64,000 nt of DNA from Cyanobacteriota bacterium (GTDB lineage: Bacteria; Cyanobacteriota; Cyanobacteriia; CACIAM-69d), in NCBI GenBank assembly GCA_022402445.1, contig JAKRSF010000010.1, positions 356,201 to 420,200 of the forward strand. The letters are read 5' to 3'. The notes beneath the pieces were generated by a model. It had not been told where the DNA came from, ran no database searches, and saw only the letters and a program-made list of their open reading frames with translations. The translations under genes and the position numbers were made by a program. The stretch's first letter is position 1. Each line of letters starts with the position of its first letter. This document shows positions 43,988 to 53,387 of this stretch, in pieces.

Positions 43988-44959
43988 ATGGGCATGGGAT
44001 TAATCGCGATTGTGGGGCCGACGGCGACGGGGAAGACGGCCCTGGCGATCGCGGTGGCGGAGGCGTTGGGGACGGGGATTGTTGGGGCGGATTCGCGGCA
44101 GATTTATCGGCATTTTGATGTGGGGACGGCGAAACCGACGGCGGCTGATCGTGATCGCGTGGCCCATGCCCTGGTGGATTGCTGGGAGCCGGATTGCCCA
44201 AAAACCTTGGCGGACTATCAGGAATTGGCGCGATCGCACCTGGAGGCGATGCAGCGGGCCGGAACTGTGCCGGTGCTGGCGGGAGGGACGGGGCTGTATG
44301 TGAAGTCGATTGTGCGTGGCCTGAAAATTCCTCGGGTGGCTCCCCAGGCCGCGCTGCGATCGCAGTTGATGGCCCAGGGACAGGTCTATTGCTATGGCTG
44401 TTTGGCGCAGGTGGATCCGGCGGCGGCGGCGAAAATCCATCCCAATGATGTGACGCGCACGGTGCGGGCCTTGGAAATTTTCTACTGTTCCGGGCGGCCC
44501 GCCTCCGAGCAGCAGGGGGAAGCGCCGCCGGATTATCCGATTTTGCAAATAGGGATTGATTGCCTCGATGGAATGGAATCAGGCCGATCGCGCGATCGCC
44601 GCACCGCAGACCCAGACCCAGGCCGGGGCGATCGCCTGACGGTGCGCATTGGCCAGCGGACTAGGGCGATGTTCGAGGCGGGGTTGGTGGCGGAGGTGGT
44701 GGCCCTGCGCGATCGCTACGGCGCTGATCTGCCCCTGCTGCAAACCCTGGGCTACCGGGAAGTGGGGGACTATTTAGACGGCAAAATTTCCCTCGCCGAA
44801 GCCGAAGCCCTCACCGTCCGCCACACCCGCCAATTCGCCAAGCGCCAGCGCACCTGGTTCCGCGCCGACCCCACCATCCACTGGCTCGACAGCGACGATC
44901 CCCAGGCCCGCGATCGCGCGATCGCCCTCGCCCGCACCTTCCAACAAACCCTAGAATAG
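43988..44959 (+). CDS. miaA: tRNA dimethylallyltransferase MiaA
   Basis: 323 residues from the ATG at 43988. It prenylates A37 of tRNAs reading UNN codons. The P-loop is GPTATGKT at 10-17, followed by GADSRQIYRHFDVGTAKPT (substrate loop), AGGTGLYVKSIVRGL, DVTRTVRALEIF and LLQTLGYREVGDYLDG; the C-terminal RHTRQFAKRQRTWFR closes the family pattern. A HIP1-rich insertion (SGRSRDRRTADPDPGRGDR, about residues 200-217) lengthens a surface loop. The gene is divergent from gyrB, a pairing I recall from several cyanobacteria. Confidence 0.96.
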   Translation: MGMGLIAIVGPTATGKTALAIAVAEALGTGIVGADSRQIYRHFDVGTAKPTAADRDRVAHALVDCWEPDCPKTLADYQELARSHLEAMQRAGTVPVLAGGTGLYVKSIVRGLKIPRVAPQAALRSQLMAQGQVYCYGCLAQVDPAAAAKIHPNDVTRTVRALEIFYCSGRPASEQQGEAPPDYPILQIGIDCLDGMESGRSRDRRTADPDPGRGDRLTVRIGQRTRAMFEAGLVAEVVALRDRYGADLPLLQTLGYREVGDYLDGKISLAEAEALTVRHTRQFAKRQRTWFRADPTIHWLDSDDPQARDRAIALARTFQQTLE

Positions 44960-44990
44960 GGACCGCACGCCCTTTCCCCCGCGATCGCCC

Positions 44991-46040
44991 ATGTCCTGGA
45001 CCGCCCTCCCCTTCAACCGCCGCCGCCTATTGCAATACGGAACCCTGGCCGCCGGGGCGGGGCTGCTGTCCGCCTGCGCTGGCCGCAATGACGATCCCGC
45101 CGCCCAGAAAACCCCAGAAGGCCGCGATCGCGTCACCCTCGGCACCGACTGGTTTGCCCAGGCGGAACACGGCGGTTTCTACCAAGCCCAGGCCCTCAAT
45201 ATTTACCGGGACTACGGCCTAGAGGTCACCATCCGCATGGGGGGAGCCCAGGCCGCCACCGGCACCCAGCTCCTCCTCGGCGGCGCGGTGGACTTCGCCA
45301 TGAGCAACGGCACCATCGCCATCAACGCCGTCACCCAGGGAGCCCCTAAAGTCACCGTCGCCGGCTTTTTCCAAAAGGATCCCCGCTGCCTCATCGCCCA
45401 CCCCGAACCCAAGGTCAGCCAGCTAGAGGAACTGAACGATCGCCCCATCTTCATCATCCAGCAGGCGGTGGTGGACTTTTGGGGGCTGCTGGTGAAACGC
45501 TACGGCTTCAAGGACAGCAACCGCCGGGTCTATAACTTCAATGTGGGGCCATTCCTGGCGGATCCCACCTCCGTCCAGCAGGGATTTATTACGTCGGAGC
45601 CCTACACGATCGAAACGGAAGGGGGTTTTAAGCCCCAGGTGTTCCTCCTGGCGGACTACGGCTACACCCCCTACGCCACGACGATCGACACCACCCGCAC
45701 CATGATCGAGCAGCGCCCGGATGTGGTGAAACGGTTTGTGCAGGCGTCGGCGAAGGGGTGGTACAGCTACCTGGACGATCCGACGGCGGGGAATGCCCTG
45801 ATCCAAAAGGACTATCCCGAAATGACCAGCGATCGCCTCGCCTATGGCCTCAAAACCATGCAGGAGTACGGCATTGTCCTGTCGGGGGATGCGATCGCGA
45901 AGGGCATCGGCCACATGAGCGATCAACGGTGGCAGGACTTTTTTGACAGCATGGTGGAGGCGGGGGTGTTTGAGTCGTCCGTGGACTACCGCGCCGCCTA
46001 TACCCTCGATTTTGTCCAGGAGTTGCCCACCAGCGCGTAG
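44991..46040 (+). CDS. NMT1/THI5-like ABC transporter substrate-binding lipoprotein
   Basis: 349 residues from the ATG at 44991. The N-terminus combines a twin-arginine-like FNRRRLLQYG and a lipobox LLSAC (Cys about 23), so it is exported and lipidated. The mature part has LGTDWFAQAEHGGFYQAQAL, which matches the THI5/ThiY pyrimidine-precursor pattern, and QAATGTQLLLGGAVDFAMSN. The ligand may be a formylaminopyrimidine or another small amine. It lies 31 nt after miaA; the related ATPase is at 21998, with no permease in the window. Confidence 0.85.
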   Translation: MSWTALPFNRRRLLQYGTLAAGAGLLSACAGRNDDPAAQKTPEGRDRVTLGTDWFAQAEHGGFYQAQALNIYRDYGLEVTIRMGGAQAATGTQLLLGGAVDFAMSNGTIAINAVTQGAPKVTVAGFFQKDPRCLIAHPEPKVSQLEELNDRPIFIIQQAVVDFWGLLVKRYGFKDSNRRVYNFNVGPFLADPTSVQQGFITSEPYTIETEGGFKPQVFLLADYGYTPYATTIDTTRTMIEQRPDVVKRFVQASAKGWYSYLDDPTAGNALIQKDYPEMTSDRLAYGLKTMQEYGIVLSGDAIAKGIGHMSDQRWQDFFDSMVEAGVFESSVDYRAAYTLDFVQELPTSA

Positions 46041-46052
46041 GAAACGTGCGGG

Positions 46053-47117
46053 TTATGGGGTTGGGTCGTCGTTACTGTGGTCGATTTGCCGCTGGAGTCT
46101 TTTGAGCAGGCGGTTCATGTCCGGCAGACGGTTCACCAGGGCCGAGGTGCGCAACCACAGGCCATTGGCGACGGCGGGATAGCCCGAGACGATCGCGCCG
46201 GGGGCCACATCCTGGTGAATGCCGGATTTTGACGAAGCGATCGCGCCGCGCCCGAGCCGCACCTGATTCGCCACCCCCACCTGACCGGCCAAAATGACGT
46301 GATCTTCCAGCACCACACCCCCCGCTAGCCCCGTCTGGGCCGCGATCGCGCAGTGCCGCCCCACCACGCAGCCATGGCCGATGTGGACCAAATTATCGAG
46401 CTTTGTCCCTTCTCCGATGCGGGTTTCCCCCATTGCGGGGCGATCGATCGTGCAGTTGCCGCCCACCTCCACCTCGTCTTCGAGGACCACCCGCCCCGTC
46501 TGCTCCAGCTTCACCCAGCCGCTGCCCGTGGGCACAAAGCCAAACCCCTCGCCCCCCACCACGGCTCCACTGTGGATGACGCAGCGATCGCCAATGGCCG
46601 TCCGTTCATGGATGGTGCAGTGGGCATGGAGCACCGACCCGGCCCCAACCGTCACGCCGGGATAGATCGTCACATTGGGCAAAATGCACACCCCATCCCC
46701 CACGGTCACGTTGCCGTAGAGCACCGCCCCCGCCCCAATGGACACCCCCGCTCCCAACGTCACGGACGGATCAACCGTGGCGAGGGGATGGATGCCCGGT
46801 TCCGGCAAAAACGGCTGATAGAACTGGCGCACCGCGATCGCGAAGGCCAGCTTCGGATGACGGGCCACCACAAACGCAAGGCCGCGATCGCGCGATCGCT
46901 CTACCAACTCCGCATCCGGCGGCAGGATCACCGCACTGGCCTGACATTGGTCCAGGGCCGTGGCAAACTTCGCCGACTCCACATAGGTCAACTGCCCCGC
47001 GATCGCCCCCCCCAGCGGCCCCACCCCCGCCAGATCCGGATCCGACCGCAGCTCGCGATCGCCCAGGGCCGCCCCCAGGTGCTGCTCTAGAAACGCCACC
47101 AATGCACTAAATTTCAC
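46053..47117 (-). CDS. lpxD: UDP-3-O-acylglucosamine N-acyltransferase LpxD
   Basis: 354 residues from a GTG at 47117. LpxD adds the N-linked hydroxyacyl chain in lipid A synthesis. The N-terminal uridine-binding domain (1-105, LTYVESAKFATALDQCQASA) is followed by a left-handed beta-helix with many hexapeptide repeats (GAGVSIGAGAVLYGNVTVGD and similar). The catalytic His region is LDNLVHIGHGCVVGRHCAIA, and a short C-terminal helix ends the chain. The convergent gap to the THI5-like gene is only 12 nt. lpxA, lpxC and fabZ are not adjacent. Confidence 0.93.
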   Translation of the reverse strand: MKFSALVAFLEQHLGAALGDRELRSDPDLAGVGPLGGAIAGQLTYVESAKFATALDQCQASAVILPPDAELVERSRDRGLAFVVARHPKLAFAIAVRQFYQPFLPEPGIHPLATVDPSVTLGAGVSIGAGAVLYGNVTVGDGVCILPNVTIYPGVTVGAGSVLHAHCTIHERTAIGDRCVIHSGAVVGGEGFGFVPTGSGWVKLEQTGRVVLEDEVEVGGNCTIDRPAMGETRIGEGTKLDNLVHIGHGCVVGRHCAIAAQTGLAGGVVLEDHVILAGQVGVANQVRLGRGAIASSKSGIHQDVAPGAIVSGYPAVANGLWLRTSALVNRLPDMNRLLKRLQRQIDHSNDDPTP

Positions 47118-47229
47118 GGGCCAAGGGGGGAGAAAGGGAAAGGGTCAAACCAAAACAGAGCGCACAGCCACGGCGGGCCAAACCGCGCCCATTCGCCTCA
47201 AATCCTACCAAAGGGCCGAGAATCCGTCC

Positions 47230-48489
47230 TCAAGCTTTTAATAGCCCCTCCCCCAGATAGCCCCCGCGATCGCGGACACCGGGCAGCGCAAAGAAATAGC
47301 CCCCCCCAATCGGCTTGATATATTCCTCCAGCGGTTCCCCATTGAGCCGCGTTTGCACCGCCTCGAACCCCCGCTTCACATCCTGCTGAAACGCCATGAA
47401 CACCAGCCCCATGTCCAATTGACCCGCCTTGTCGATCTCCCGCGCATAGTGAAAGCCCTTCCGCAGAATTCGGCTGGAGGCGGTCTCCGGGGTGCGGGGG
47501 TTGGCGAGGCGAATGTGGGCATCGAGGGGAATGGTGTTCCCCTGCGGATCGCGGCCATAGTTGGGCACATCCTCCTCCCGCCGATGGCCGAGGGGGGCTC
47601 CACTGGCGCGCGATCGCCCGAAAATCTCCTCCTGTTCATCGAGGGGCGTGCGGTCCCAAAATTCCACAAACATCCGAATCACCCGCACCACCTGGTAGGT
47701 GCCCCCCACGGCCCAGGCGGGTTCGCCGCTGGCCTGATTCACCCACACCAACTGGTCCATGAGGCGTTGGTCCTTGGGGTCGAGGTTGGCGCTGCCGTCC
47801 TTGAAACCCATCAAATTGCGGACCGTGGTGCGATGGGGGTGGGGGTCGCTGTCCGGCTGCTGAAACCCAGTGATCTGCCAGCGCAGGACCACGAGGCCGG
47901 ACAGGTGTTTGAGGATGTCCCGCAGGGCGTGGATATTGGTTTCGGCGTGGTTGGCGCAGAATTGCAGGAGCAGGTCGCCGTGGCAAAGCTGGGGGTCGAG
48001 GCGATCGTTGGGAAAGTTGGGCATTTCCGTCAGATGCTTGGGCTTGGCGGCGGCAAGGCCGTAGCGATCGTCAAAGAGGGATGCGCCAACGGCCACCGTG
48101 ACCGTGAGCTGGTCGGCGGGGAAGCGATCGCCCAGAATGCCGGAGCCACTGGGGGGATAGCGGCGGTCCAGGGGGGGCAAGGTGCCGCCCGCCATCAGGT
48201 ACTCAATCCGCCCGGTGAGGGTGCGCAGGAGGCGATCAAGTTCGGGGCGATCGCGGGCGGTCACATCTAGGGCCACCACCAGGGCCGAGGCCACATCGGG
48301 GGTGATGATGCCCGGTTGATGGGGGCCAAAGAAGGGAATTGAGTCGCGATCGGGATCGGGGGTGGTGGCCTGGGCGCGATCGCTCCGCCCATCCCCCCCG
48401 CGCCAGAGGCCCAAGGCTCCGATCGCCGCGATCGCCGCCCCGCCCCGTAACAGTTGCCGCCGCCCCCAAGGGCGCAATGGTGTCGTCAT
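47230..48489 (-). CDS. efeB: Dyp-type haem peroxidase (EfeB/deferrochelatase type)
   Basis: 419 residues from the ATG at 48489. A Tat signal (WGRRQLLRGGAAIAAIGALG) sends the folded haem protein to the periplasm. The DyP motif GXXDG appears as NLMGFKDGSANLDP, and later FRK-like segments include ILRKGFHYAREIDKAGQLDM and GLVFMAFQQDVKRGFEAVQ. EfeB works with an EfeO/EfeM imelysin in ferrous or haem iron uptake. The imelysin gene lies directly upstream on the same strand (115-nt gap), but an EfeU permease is absent from the window. Confidence 0.9.
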   Translation of the reverse strand: MTTPLRPWGRRQLLRGGAAIAAIGALGLWRGGDGRSDRAQATTPDPDRDSIPFFGPHQPGIITPDVASALVVALDVTARDRPELDRLLRTLTGRIEYLMAGGTLPPLDRRYPPSGSGILGDRFPADQLTVTVAVGASLFDDRYGLAAAKPKHLTEMPNFPNDRLDPQLCHGDLLLQFCANHAETNIHALRDILKHLSGLVVLRWQITGFQQPDSDPHPHRTTVRNLMGFKDGSANLDPKDQRLMDQLVWVNQASGEPAWAVGGTYQVVRVIRMFVEFWDRTPLDEQEEIFGRSRASGAPLGHRREEDVPNYGRDPQGNTIPLDAHIRLANPRTPETASSRILRKGFHYAREIDKAGQLDMGLVFMAFQQDVKRGFEAVQTRLNGEPLEEYIKPIGGGYFFALPGVRDRGGYLGEGLLKA

Positions 48490-48604
48490 CCTGATCTGAT
48501 CCTTCTCTTCTACTGGGTTGTTCTGCTTATCGCTGGGGGATTTCCGCCGTGTTTTAATCCATCAGGACCAGGGGCGATCGCAGCGCCTCATCTCGTCACC
48601 TGGA

Positions 48605-49600
48605 CTACACGCCGATCACCCCCCGCAGGGTCGAGAGGTTTTCCGCCAGCCGTGCCAGATCCGACTGCAACCGGCGGCGATCGCTCGGCGTCAGGGTGGT
48701 ATAGGGTTCAAAACCGCCCCCCGGCAACCGATACCGCTCCAGGACACCATTGACCGCCGCAAAGTCGCGATCGATCTCCTGGAGTAGCGCCGGCTCGATG
48801 CGCTGCACCAGGGGCCGCACCAAACTCACAATTTTCTGGGAGCCCTCCACATTGGCCTGGAATGACCAAAAATCCGTGTGGCTGTAGCGCTCCTCTTCCC
48901 CCGTGATCTTGCCCTGGGCCACCTCCTCAATCAGTTCCGACGCGCCGCGCACCATGTCCCTAGGCTCAATGGTCAGGAAGCTCGTGCAGACCTGCAAACT
49001 CCGCAGATCCTCCATCAGGGTGCGGGCAAACGGTTCATAGCCCTCGGTGGTGTTGTATTTGAAGAGCCCCATTTCTAGGCGATGGAATCCCGTGAATTCC
49101 GGATCATCCTCCCCCCTGAAGTCATCCACACGGGCATCGATCGCCCCATCCAAAGCCGCGAAGGATTCAGCGATCGGTTCAATGCGTTCCCAGCCCAGCC
49201 GCGACGGGGCATAGAGGGCCTTGGCCCCCTCCACATCACCGGCCAGGACGCGATCGGTGAACGCTGCCGCATCGGTCAGCAGCCGGTCCACCTCCTGCGC
49301 GACGTAGGTTTGATAGCCCTCGACGGCGCGATCCAATTCCGCTGGATCAATGGCAGGGTTCAATCCCGTGAGGGGGCTGGTGCTTCCGCCGCCTTCGCCG
49401 CCTTCGCCCCCTTCGCCCCCTTCGCCACCGCCCCCGCGACGGCATGGATCCGCCGTGAAGGCGAGCAGGGTGGCCCCGGTTGCCTCTGCCGCGTGGGGGC
49501 CTGGGGCCGTCGAGGATGGGGTAGAGCCGTAGGCACTGGAACCGACGCTGGTGAGTAGATAGGCACCGATTCCGACCCAGAGTTTTGCGGTTCGTTTCAT
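48605..49600 (-). CDS. EfeM/EfeO-type imelysin iron-binding protein
   Basis: 331 residues from the ATG at 49600; the open frame extends upstream, but MKRTAKLWVGIGAYLLTSVG is a clear signal peptide. After a Gly/Glu linker (GGGGEGGEGGEGGEGGGS) comes an all-helical M75 domain with the GxHxxE signature GFHRLE and FWSFQANVEGSQKIVSLVRP. No cupredoxin domain is present, which makes it EfeM-like rather than full EfeO. It should bind periplasmic iron and pass it on with the DyP peroxidase encoded next. It lies divergent from a PiuC-type gene, with a Fur-box-like palindrome between. Confidence 0.87.
   Translation of the reverse strand: MKRTAKLWVGIGAYLLTSVGSSAYGSTPSSTAPGPHAAEATGATLLAFTADPCRRGGGGEGGEGGEGGEGGGSTSPLTGLNPAIDPAELDRAVEGYQTYVAQEVDRLLTDAAAFTDRVLAGDVEGAKALYAPSRLGWERIEPIAESFAALDGAIDARVDDFRGEDDPEFTGFHRLEMGLFKYNTTEGYEPFARTLMEDLRSLQVCTSFLTIEPRDMVRGASELIEEVAQGKITGEEERYSHTDFWSFQANVEGSQKIVSLVRPLVQRIEPALLQEIDRDFAAVNGVLERYRLPGGGFEPYTTLTPSDRRRLQSDLARLAENLSTLRGVIGV
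49387..49440 (-). repeat. 9-nt tandem repeat encoding the imelysin linker
   Basis: Units of CCGCCTTCG/CCCCCTTCG repeat about five times and encode (Gly-Gly-Glu)n. The region is expected to be flexible and length-variable between strains. Confidence 0.8.
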
Positions 49601-49710
49601 GGCTAAATATCCTGTGGCTAGCGGCCTGGGGGCGCGCGGTGAATGGGATGGCAAGGGGCGCATGGACGCGCGGAGACGTCACCCTGGGCTGAGGTCAGGG
49701 TGTGATTTAA

Positions 49711-49727
49711 TTGCAAATGATTTGCAA
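49711..49727. promoter_or_regulatory. Candidate Fur box between divergent iron genes
   Basis: TTGCAAAT-G-ATTTGCAA is a perfect 8-1-8 palindrome 111 nt upstream of the imelysin start and 193 nt upstream of the PiuC-type start. Its inner 7-1-7 core (TGCAAAT-n-ATTTGCA) matches the Fur consensus architecture TGATAAT-n-ATTATCA at five of seven positions in each half. Assignment to Fur rests on this resemblance and the iron-related genes on both sides. Confidence 0.6.
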
Positions 49728-49919
49728 GAGTATAGCAGGTGCCCCGCGATCGCCTAGGGGGCTGCCGGGGATGGGGGCGACGCGATCGCGCCCGATCACC
49801 ACTCGGATCAGTGGGGTTATGACTCCTTTACCCCTTGCCCCCAGGGCGATCGCCCCCCAGCATCCACCGGAGCTACGCCGTTTCAGATCGATCAGATGGA
49901 AAACCGATCCTAAGAATTG

Positions 49920-50591
49920 ATGATTATTTCTATTGCTAACGTCCTAGGGGAAGACGAGCTTGCTGCCCTTGAGGCCCAACTTGCCAACGGCCACTTCATC
50001 GACGGTAAGGACACCGCCGGTTGGCACGCGCGCCTGGTGAAGCACAATGCCCAACTGGCCGGCGATGACCCCGCCCTGCCCCAGTTGCGCGCGATCGTGC
50101 AGCGGGCCTTGCTCCGCAATACGCTCTTCCAGATGGCGGCAATTCCCAAGGCGATCGGCCCCATTTTGTTTAGCCGCTACGACGTGGGCATGGCCTATGG
50201 CCGCCATGTGGACAATGCGTTTATGGGCAGTGATCCTCGGATCCGATCGGATTTGTCCTTGACCCTATTTTTGCGATCGCCCACCCACTACGGCGGCGGG
50301 GAATTGGTGATCGAAACCACCCAGGGGGAAGAGGCTTTTAAGCTGGAGGCGGGGGCCATGGTGCTCTATCCGTCCTCGACGCTGCATCGGGTGGAGCCGG
50401 TGGAGTCGGGGGTGCGGCTGGTGGCGGTGGCGTGGGTCCAAAGCTTGGTGAAAGATCCCCTGGAACGTGAGCTGTTGTTTGACCTGGAAACGGCGCGGCA
50501 AGGGATCTTTGCCAAGGATGGTAAGACGGCGGAGTTTGATTTGCTGTCGAAAAGCTATGCCAATTTACTGCGCAGGTGGGGCGAGCTTTAG
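49920..50591 (+). CDS. PKHD-type Fe(II)/2-oxoglutarate hydroxylase (PiuC/YbiX family)
   Basis: 223 residues from the ATG at 49920, one codon after a TTG. The iron ligands are His96 and Asp98 (AYGRHVDNAFMG) and His156 (YPSSTLHRVEPV); Arg166 (GVRLVAVAWVQSLV) should bind 2-oxoglutarate. The C-terminal helix region WGEL ends the chain as in PiuC. Family members accompany iron-siderophore uptake genes, and this one is divergent from efeM/efeB genes, supporting an iron-starvation role. The actual substrate is unknown. Confidence 0.9.
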   Translation: MIISIANVLGEDELAALEAQLANGHFIDGKDTAGWHARLVKHNAQLAGDDPALPQLRAIVQRALLRNTLFQMAAIPKAIGPILFSRYDVGMAYGRHVDNAFMGSDPRIRSDLSLTLFLRSPTHYGGGELVIETTQGEEAFKLEAGAMVLYPSSTLHRVEPVESGVRLVAVAWVQSLVKDPLERELLFDLETARQGIFAKDGKTAEFDLLSKSYANLLRRWGEL

Positions 50592-50844
50592 GCGGTGCGA
50601 TCGCGGGACCAGTTGCCCTAGCAAAGATTAAAGGGACATGAAAATTGATTGCGAAATGTAACGCCTGAATCAGTTCCATCAGGGCGCGATCGCGCCAGCG
50701 GGGGCGGGTTTGGGGCCACGGGCGACTTGGGCGGCCCTAGGCGCTGATTGACACGACCCGGAGCGCGCGTAATTGTGATGGTTAATTCAGGGGTTGATGT
50801 AGCAATTTTCAGATTTAGGTGGCCTTGCCCAGGTTTTGGGTGCG

Positions 50845-52734
50845 ATGGAGCCGGGGGAGACTGGCGATCGGGTGGCCCTGGGGGAGGATGGGGAGACGGC
50901 GGAATTTATGAAAGTCAACCTCGCGAAAACCTTGCAAGCTCCAGGGCCATTGACCATGACCGATGGGGGGCGCGTGGAGCGGGGATCGGCGGCGATCGCG
51001 GCCTTCCTAGCGGCGAGTCAGGATCTAGCCTGTGTGATTGATCGGGCGGGGCGGTTTGTGGCCCTGGGGCGGGGCTGGGAAACCCTGGGTTCTGCGGTGG
51101 TGCCGACCCTGGGTAGACGGGTGGTTAGTGGTCTGGAGCCGGGCGATCGCGATCGCTGGGAGGCGGCCTGGGACGCGACCCTCGGCCGGGGGGATGTGGG
51201 TGAATGCCGCGTGCGTTGGCAGGGCATCGGCGATGGGGTGTGCTGGCTGGCGTGGCGGCTGGTGCCCGGACCCGGCGGCCATCAGGTGTGGGCCACGGCG
51301 CGGCCCGTTGCGCCCGAGCCGCAGGATTTGGCGGTGGCGGTGCGGCCCCTGGGCAAGGTGGAACTGCTGCGGGCGCTGTTTGAAACGGCCCGGGACTATG
51401 GGGCGATCGCCCTGACCCCTGAAGGCACCGTGGTGGGCTGGAGCGAAGGGGCCGCGCGCATTACGGGCTATGGGGAAGAGCGGATGCGCGATCGCCCCAT
51501 CACCTATCTCCACACCCCCGAAGCCACCCTCACAGGCCGTCCCGATCTGGCCCTGCGCCTCGCGGCCCGCAATGGCTGGTTTTCCGACGAGGGGTGGCTG
51601 GTGCGCGCCGGGGGCAGCCGCTATTGGGCCGTGGTGGACACCTCGGCGGTGCGAGATGAGGCGGGGCGGCTGCGGGGCTTTGTGCAGGTGATCCGCGACC
51701 TGACGGAACGGCGGCGGTTTGAGGATTCCGTGGCGCGATCGTATGCGGTCCTCGAACAGCGCATCCGCGATCGCACCGCCCAACTGATGGCCGCCAATGG
51801 ACAACTTCAGCAGGAAATCCGCGATCGCGAAGCGGCCGAGCGCAACCTCCGGCAGTCGCGCCGCAACCTGAAACGGCAGGCGGAACATCTCCAGATCGCC
51901 CTAGCCAAACTCAAGGCCGCCCAAACCCAGCTCGTGCTGCGGGAAAAAATGTTGGGCTTGGGGCGCTTGGTGGGGGGCGTCGCCCACGAACTCAATAACC
52001 CCGTCACGTTCATCTACGGCAACCTCAGCTACGCCCGCCAGTACGTCGATGATCTGCTGGCGGTGGTGGACTGCTGCCAGCGGCAGGGGGAGGCGCTACC
52101 CCCGGCGGTGCAGGAGGCGATCGCGGCGGTGGATGTGCCCTTTTTAGCGCGGGATTTGCCCCACCTCTTTGATTCCATGCAGGCTGGGGCCGAACGCATC
52201 CGCACCCTGGTCCTGTCCCTGCGGAACTTTGCGCGGCTCGACGAGAGTGGCCGCAAACTCGCCAATCTCCAAGAAGGGATCGAAAATACGCTCCTGACCC
52301 TGGGCCACCAACTGCGCCTACCCGACGGCGGCGCGATCGCCATCGAACGCCACTACGGCCCCATGCCCAAGGTGGATTGCTACCCCGGAGCCCTCAACCA
52401 GGCGATCGCCCACATCCTCGCCAATGCGATCGAAGCCCTCCACAGCGCCCCCACCCACCCCCAGCGGCCCCCCACGATCACGATCCAAACCCAGCAGCGG
52501 GACCACCAATTCGCCGAAATCCAGATCAGCGACACCGGCCCCGGCATGGACGAAACCGTCCGCCAAAAAGCCTTTGACCCCTTCTTTACCACCAAACCCA
52601 TCGGCCAGGGCATTGGCCTGGGGCTGTCCATCTGCCACCAGATCATCGTGCAGGAACACCACGGGATCATCCGCTGCCACTCGGAACCGGGCGGCGGCAC
52701 CCGCATTGTGATTCTGCTGCCCCTAACCTCCTAA
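50845..52734 (+). CDS. PAS-domain sensor histidine kinase
   Basis: 629 residues from the ATG at 50845; a TTG at 50836 and an ATG at 50908 are other options. Residues about 45-150 resemble a degenerate PAS domain (DLACVIDRAGRFVALGRGWE). A canonical PAS/PAC follows (about 190-305, GAIALTPEGTVVGWSEGAAR to GFVQVIRDLTERRRFEDSVA), then a coiled coil (about 310-370). The HisKA His381 is in GVAHELNNPV, and the HATPase has NQAIAHILANAIEAL, ISDTGPGMDE and GQGIGLGLSICHQI. There are no transmembrane helices, so it is cytosolic. No response regulator is adjacent. Confidence 0.9.
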   Translation: MEPGETGDRVALGEDGETAEFMKVNLAKTLQAPGPLTMTDGGRVERGSAAIAAFLAASQDLACVIDRAGRFVALGRGWETLGSAVVPTLGRRVVSGLEPGDRDRWEAAWDATLGRGDVGECRVRWQGIGDGVCWLAWRLVPGPGGHQVWATARPVAPEPQDLAVAVRPLGKVELLRALFETARDYGAIALTPEGTVVGWSEGAARITGYGEERMRDRPITYLHTPEATLTGRPDLALRLAARNGWFSDEGWLVRAGGSRYWAVVDTSAVRDEAGRLRGFVQVIRDLTERRRFEDSVARSYAVLEQRIRDRTAQLMAANGQLQQEIRDREAAERNLRQSRRNLKRQAEHLQIALAKLKAAQTQLVLREKMLGLGRLVGGVAHELNNPVTFIYGNLSYARQYVDDLLAVVDCCQRQGEALPPAVQEAIAAVDVPFLARDLPHLFDSMQAGAERIRTLVLSLRNFARLDESGRKLANLQEGIENTLLTLGHQLRLPDGGAIAIERHYGPMPKVDCYPGALNQAIAHILANAIEALHSAPTHPQRPPTITIQTQQRDHQFAEIQISDTGPGMDETVRQKAFDPFFTTKPIGQGIGLGLSICHQIIVQEHHGIIRCHSEPGGGTRIVILLPLTS

Positions 52735-52749
52735 CCCTGACCTCCTGAC

Positions 52750-53142
52750 CTAGGGCGGGCAGCTTAGGGATACGAGATCTTCGCGCACCCAGGCCCGACG
52801 GTTTTGCGGCACGATGCCATCGAGCCCCCGGCGGGATTGGACGACCATGTACCAGGTTTGCTGCTGGCGATCGCTCCCCATGACCGGATCGGGGCCGCCG
52901 GGGGAACCGAGGCGGTTCAGGAGAATGACGGTGCTGCCCGCCGGGGCCGTGGCGACGATGGGGTGGTTGGTGCCGGGGCCAGAGCGCAGGTTAACGGGGC
53001 CGTTGCCGTGAATGGTGGCGAAGCAGTTGGTGCCCAGTTCCTGGGCCTGGGCGGCGGTGGGGGGCAGGGCGCTGGCGATCGCGGCGGTGGCGCTGAGGAG
53101 GAGGGGGAGCGATCGCCCCGGCCTTAGGGCTAGACCAAGCAT
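52750..53142 (-). CDS. Exported SH3b-domain protein
   Basis: 130 residues from the ATG at 53142, with AGGAG 12-13 nt upstream. The N-terminal signal peptide is SLPLLLSATAAIASALPPTA, cleaved near AQA. The mature part has the bacterial SH3 pattern GNGPVNLRSGPGTNHPIVAT and STVILLNR, and ends with two cysteine-flanked stretches (TNCFATIHG, VSLSCPP) that may form a disulfide. Likely a periplasmic protein that interacts with cell wall or another protein. Convergent with the histidine kinase gene, 15 nt apart. Confidence 0.82.
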   Translation of the reverse strand: MLGLALRPGRSLPLLLSATAAIASALPPTAAQAQELGTNCFATIHGNGPVNLRSGPGTNHPIVATAPAGSTVILLNRLGSPGGPDPVMGSDRQQQTWYMVVQSRRGLDGIVPQNRRAWVREDLVSLSCPP

Positions 53143-53387
53143 TCGGATCAAAAGCTCCTGCGAAGGGGGAACAAACGTCTGAGAGTTTGCACCAAAGGCT
53201 AGGGGAGCGCGGGGCGGCGGTGCCAATTTCAGGAGTGGGCCAGGGCGGGCGGGGTTGGGGGCAACGCGGGATTAAGGATGGACGTTCTTTTGGGGTGGGG
53301 GCGGTGCCGGGGGGAGGCGCTACGGTGGGCAGGGGCGATCGCGCCATCCCAAAACCCTAATGGACTAGCAATCAAAGCCCTTGAGCC

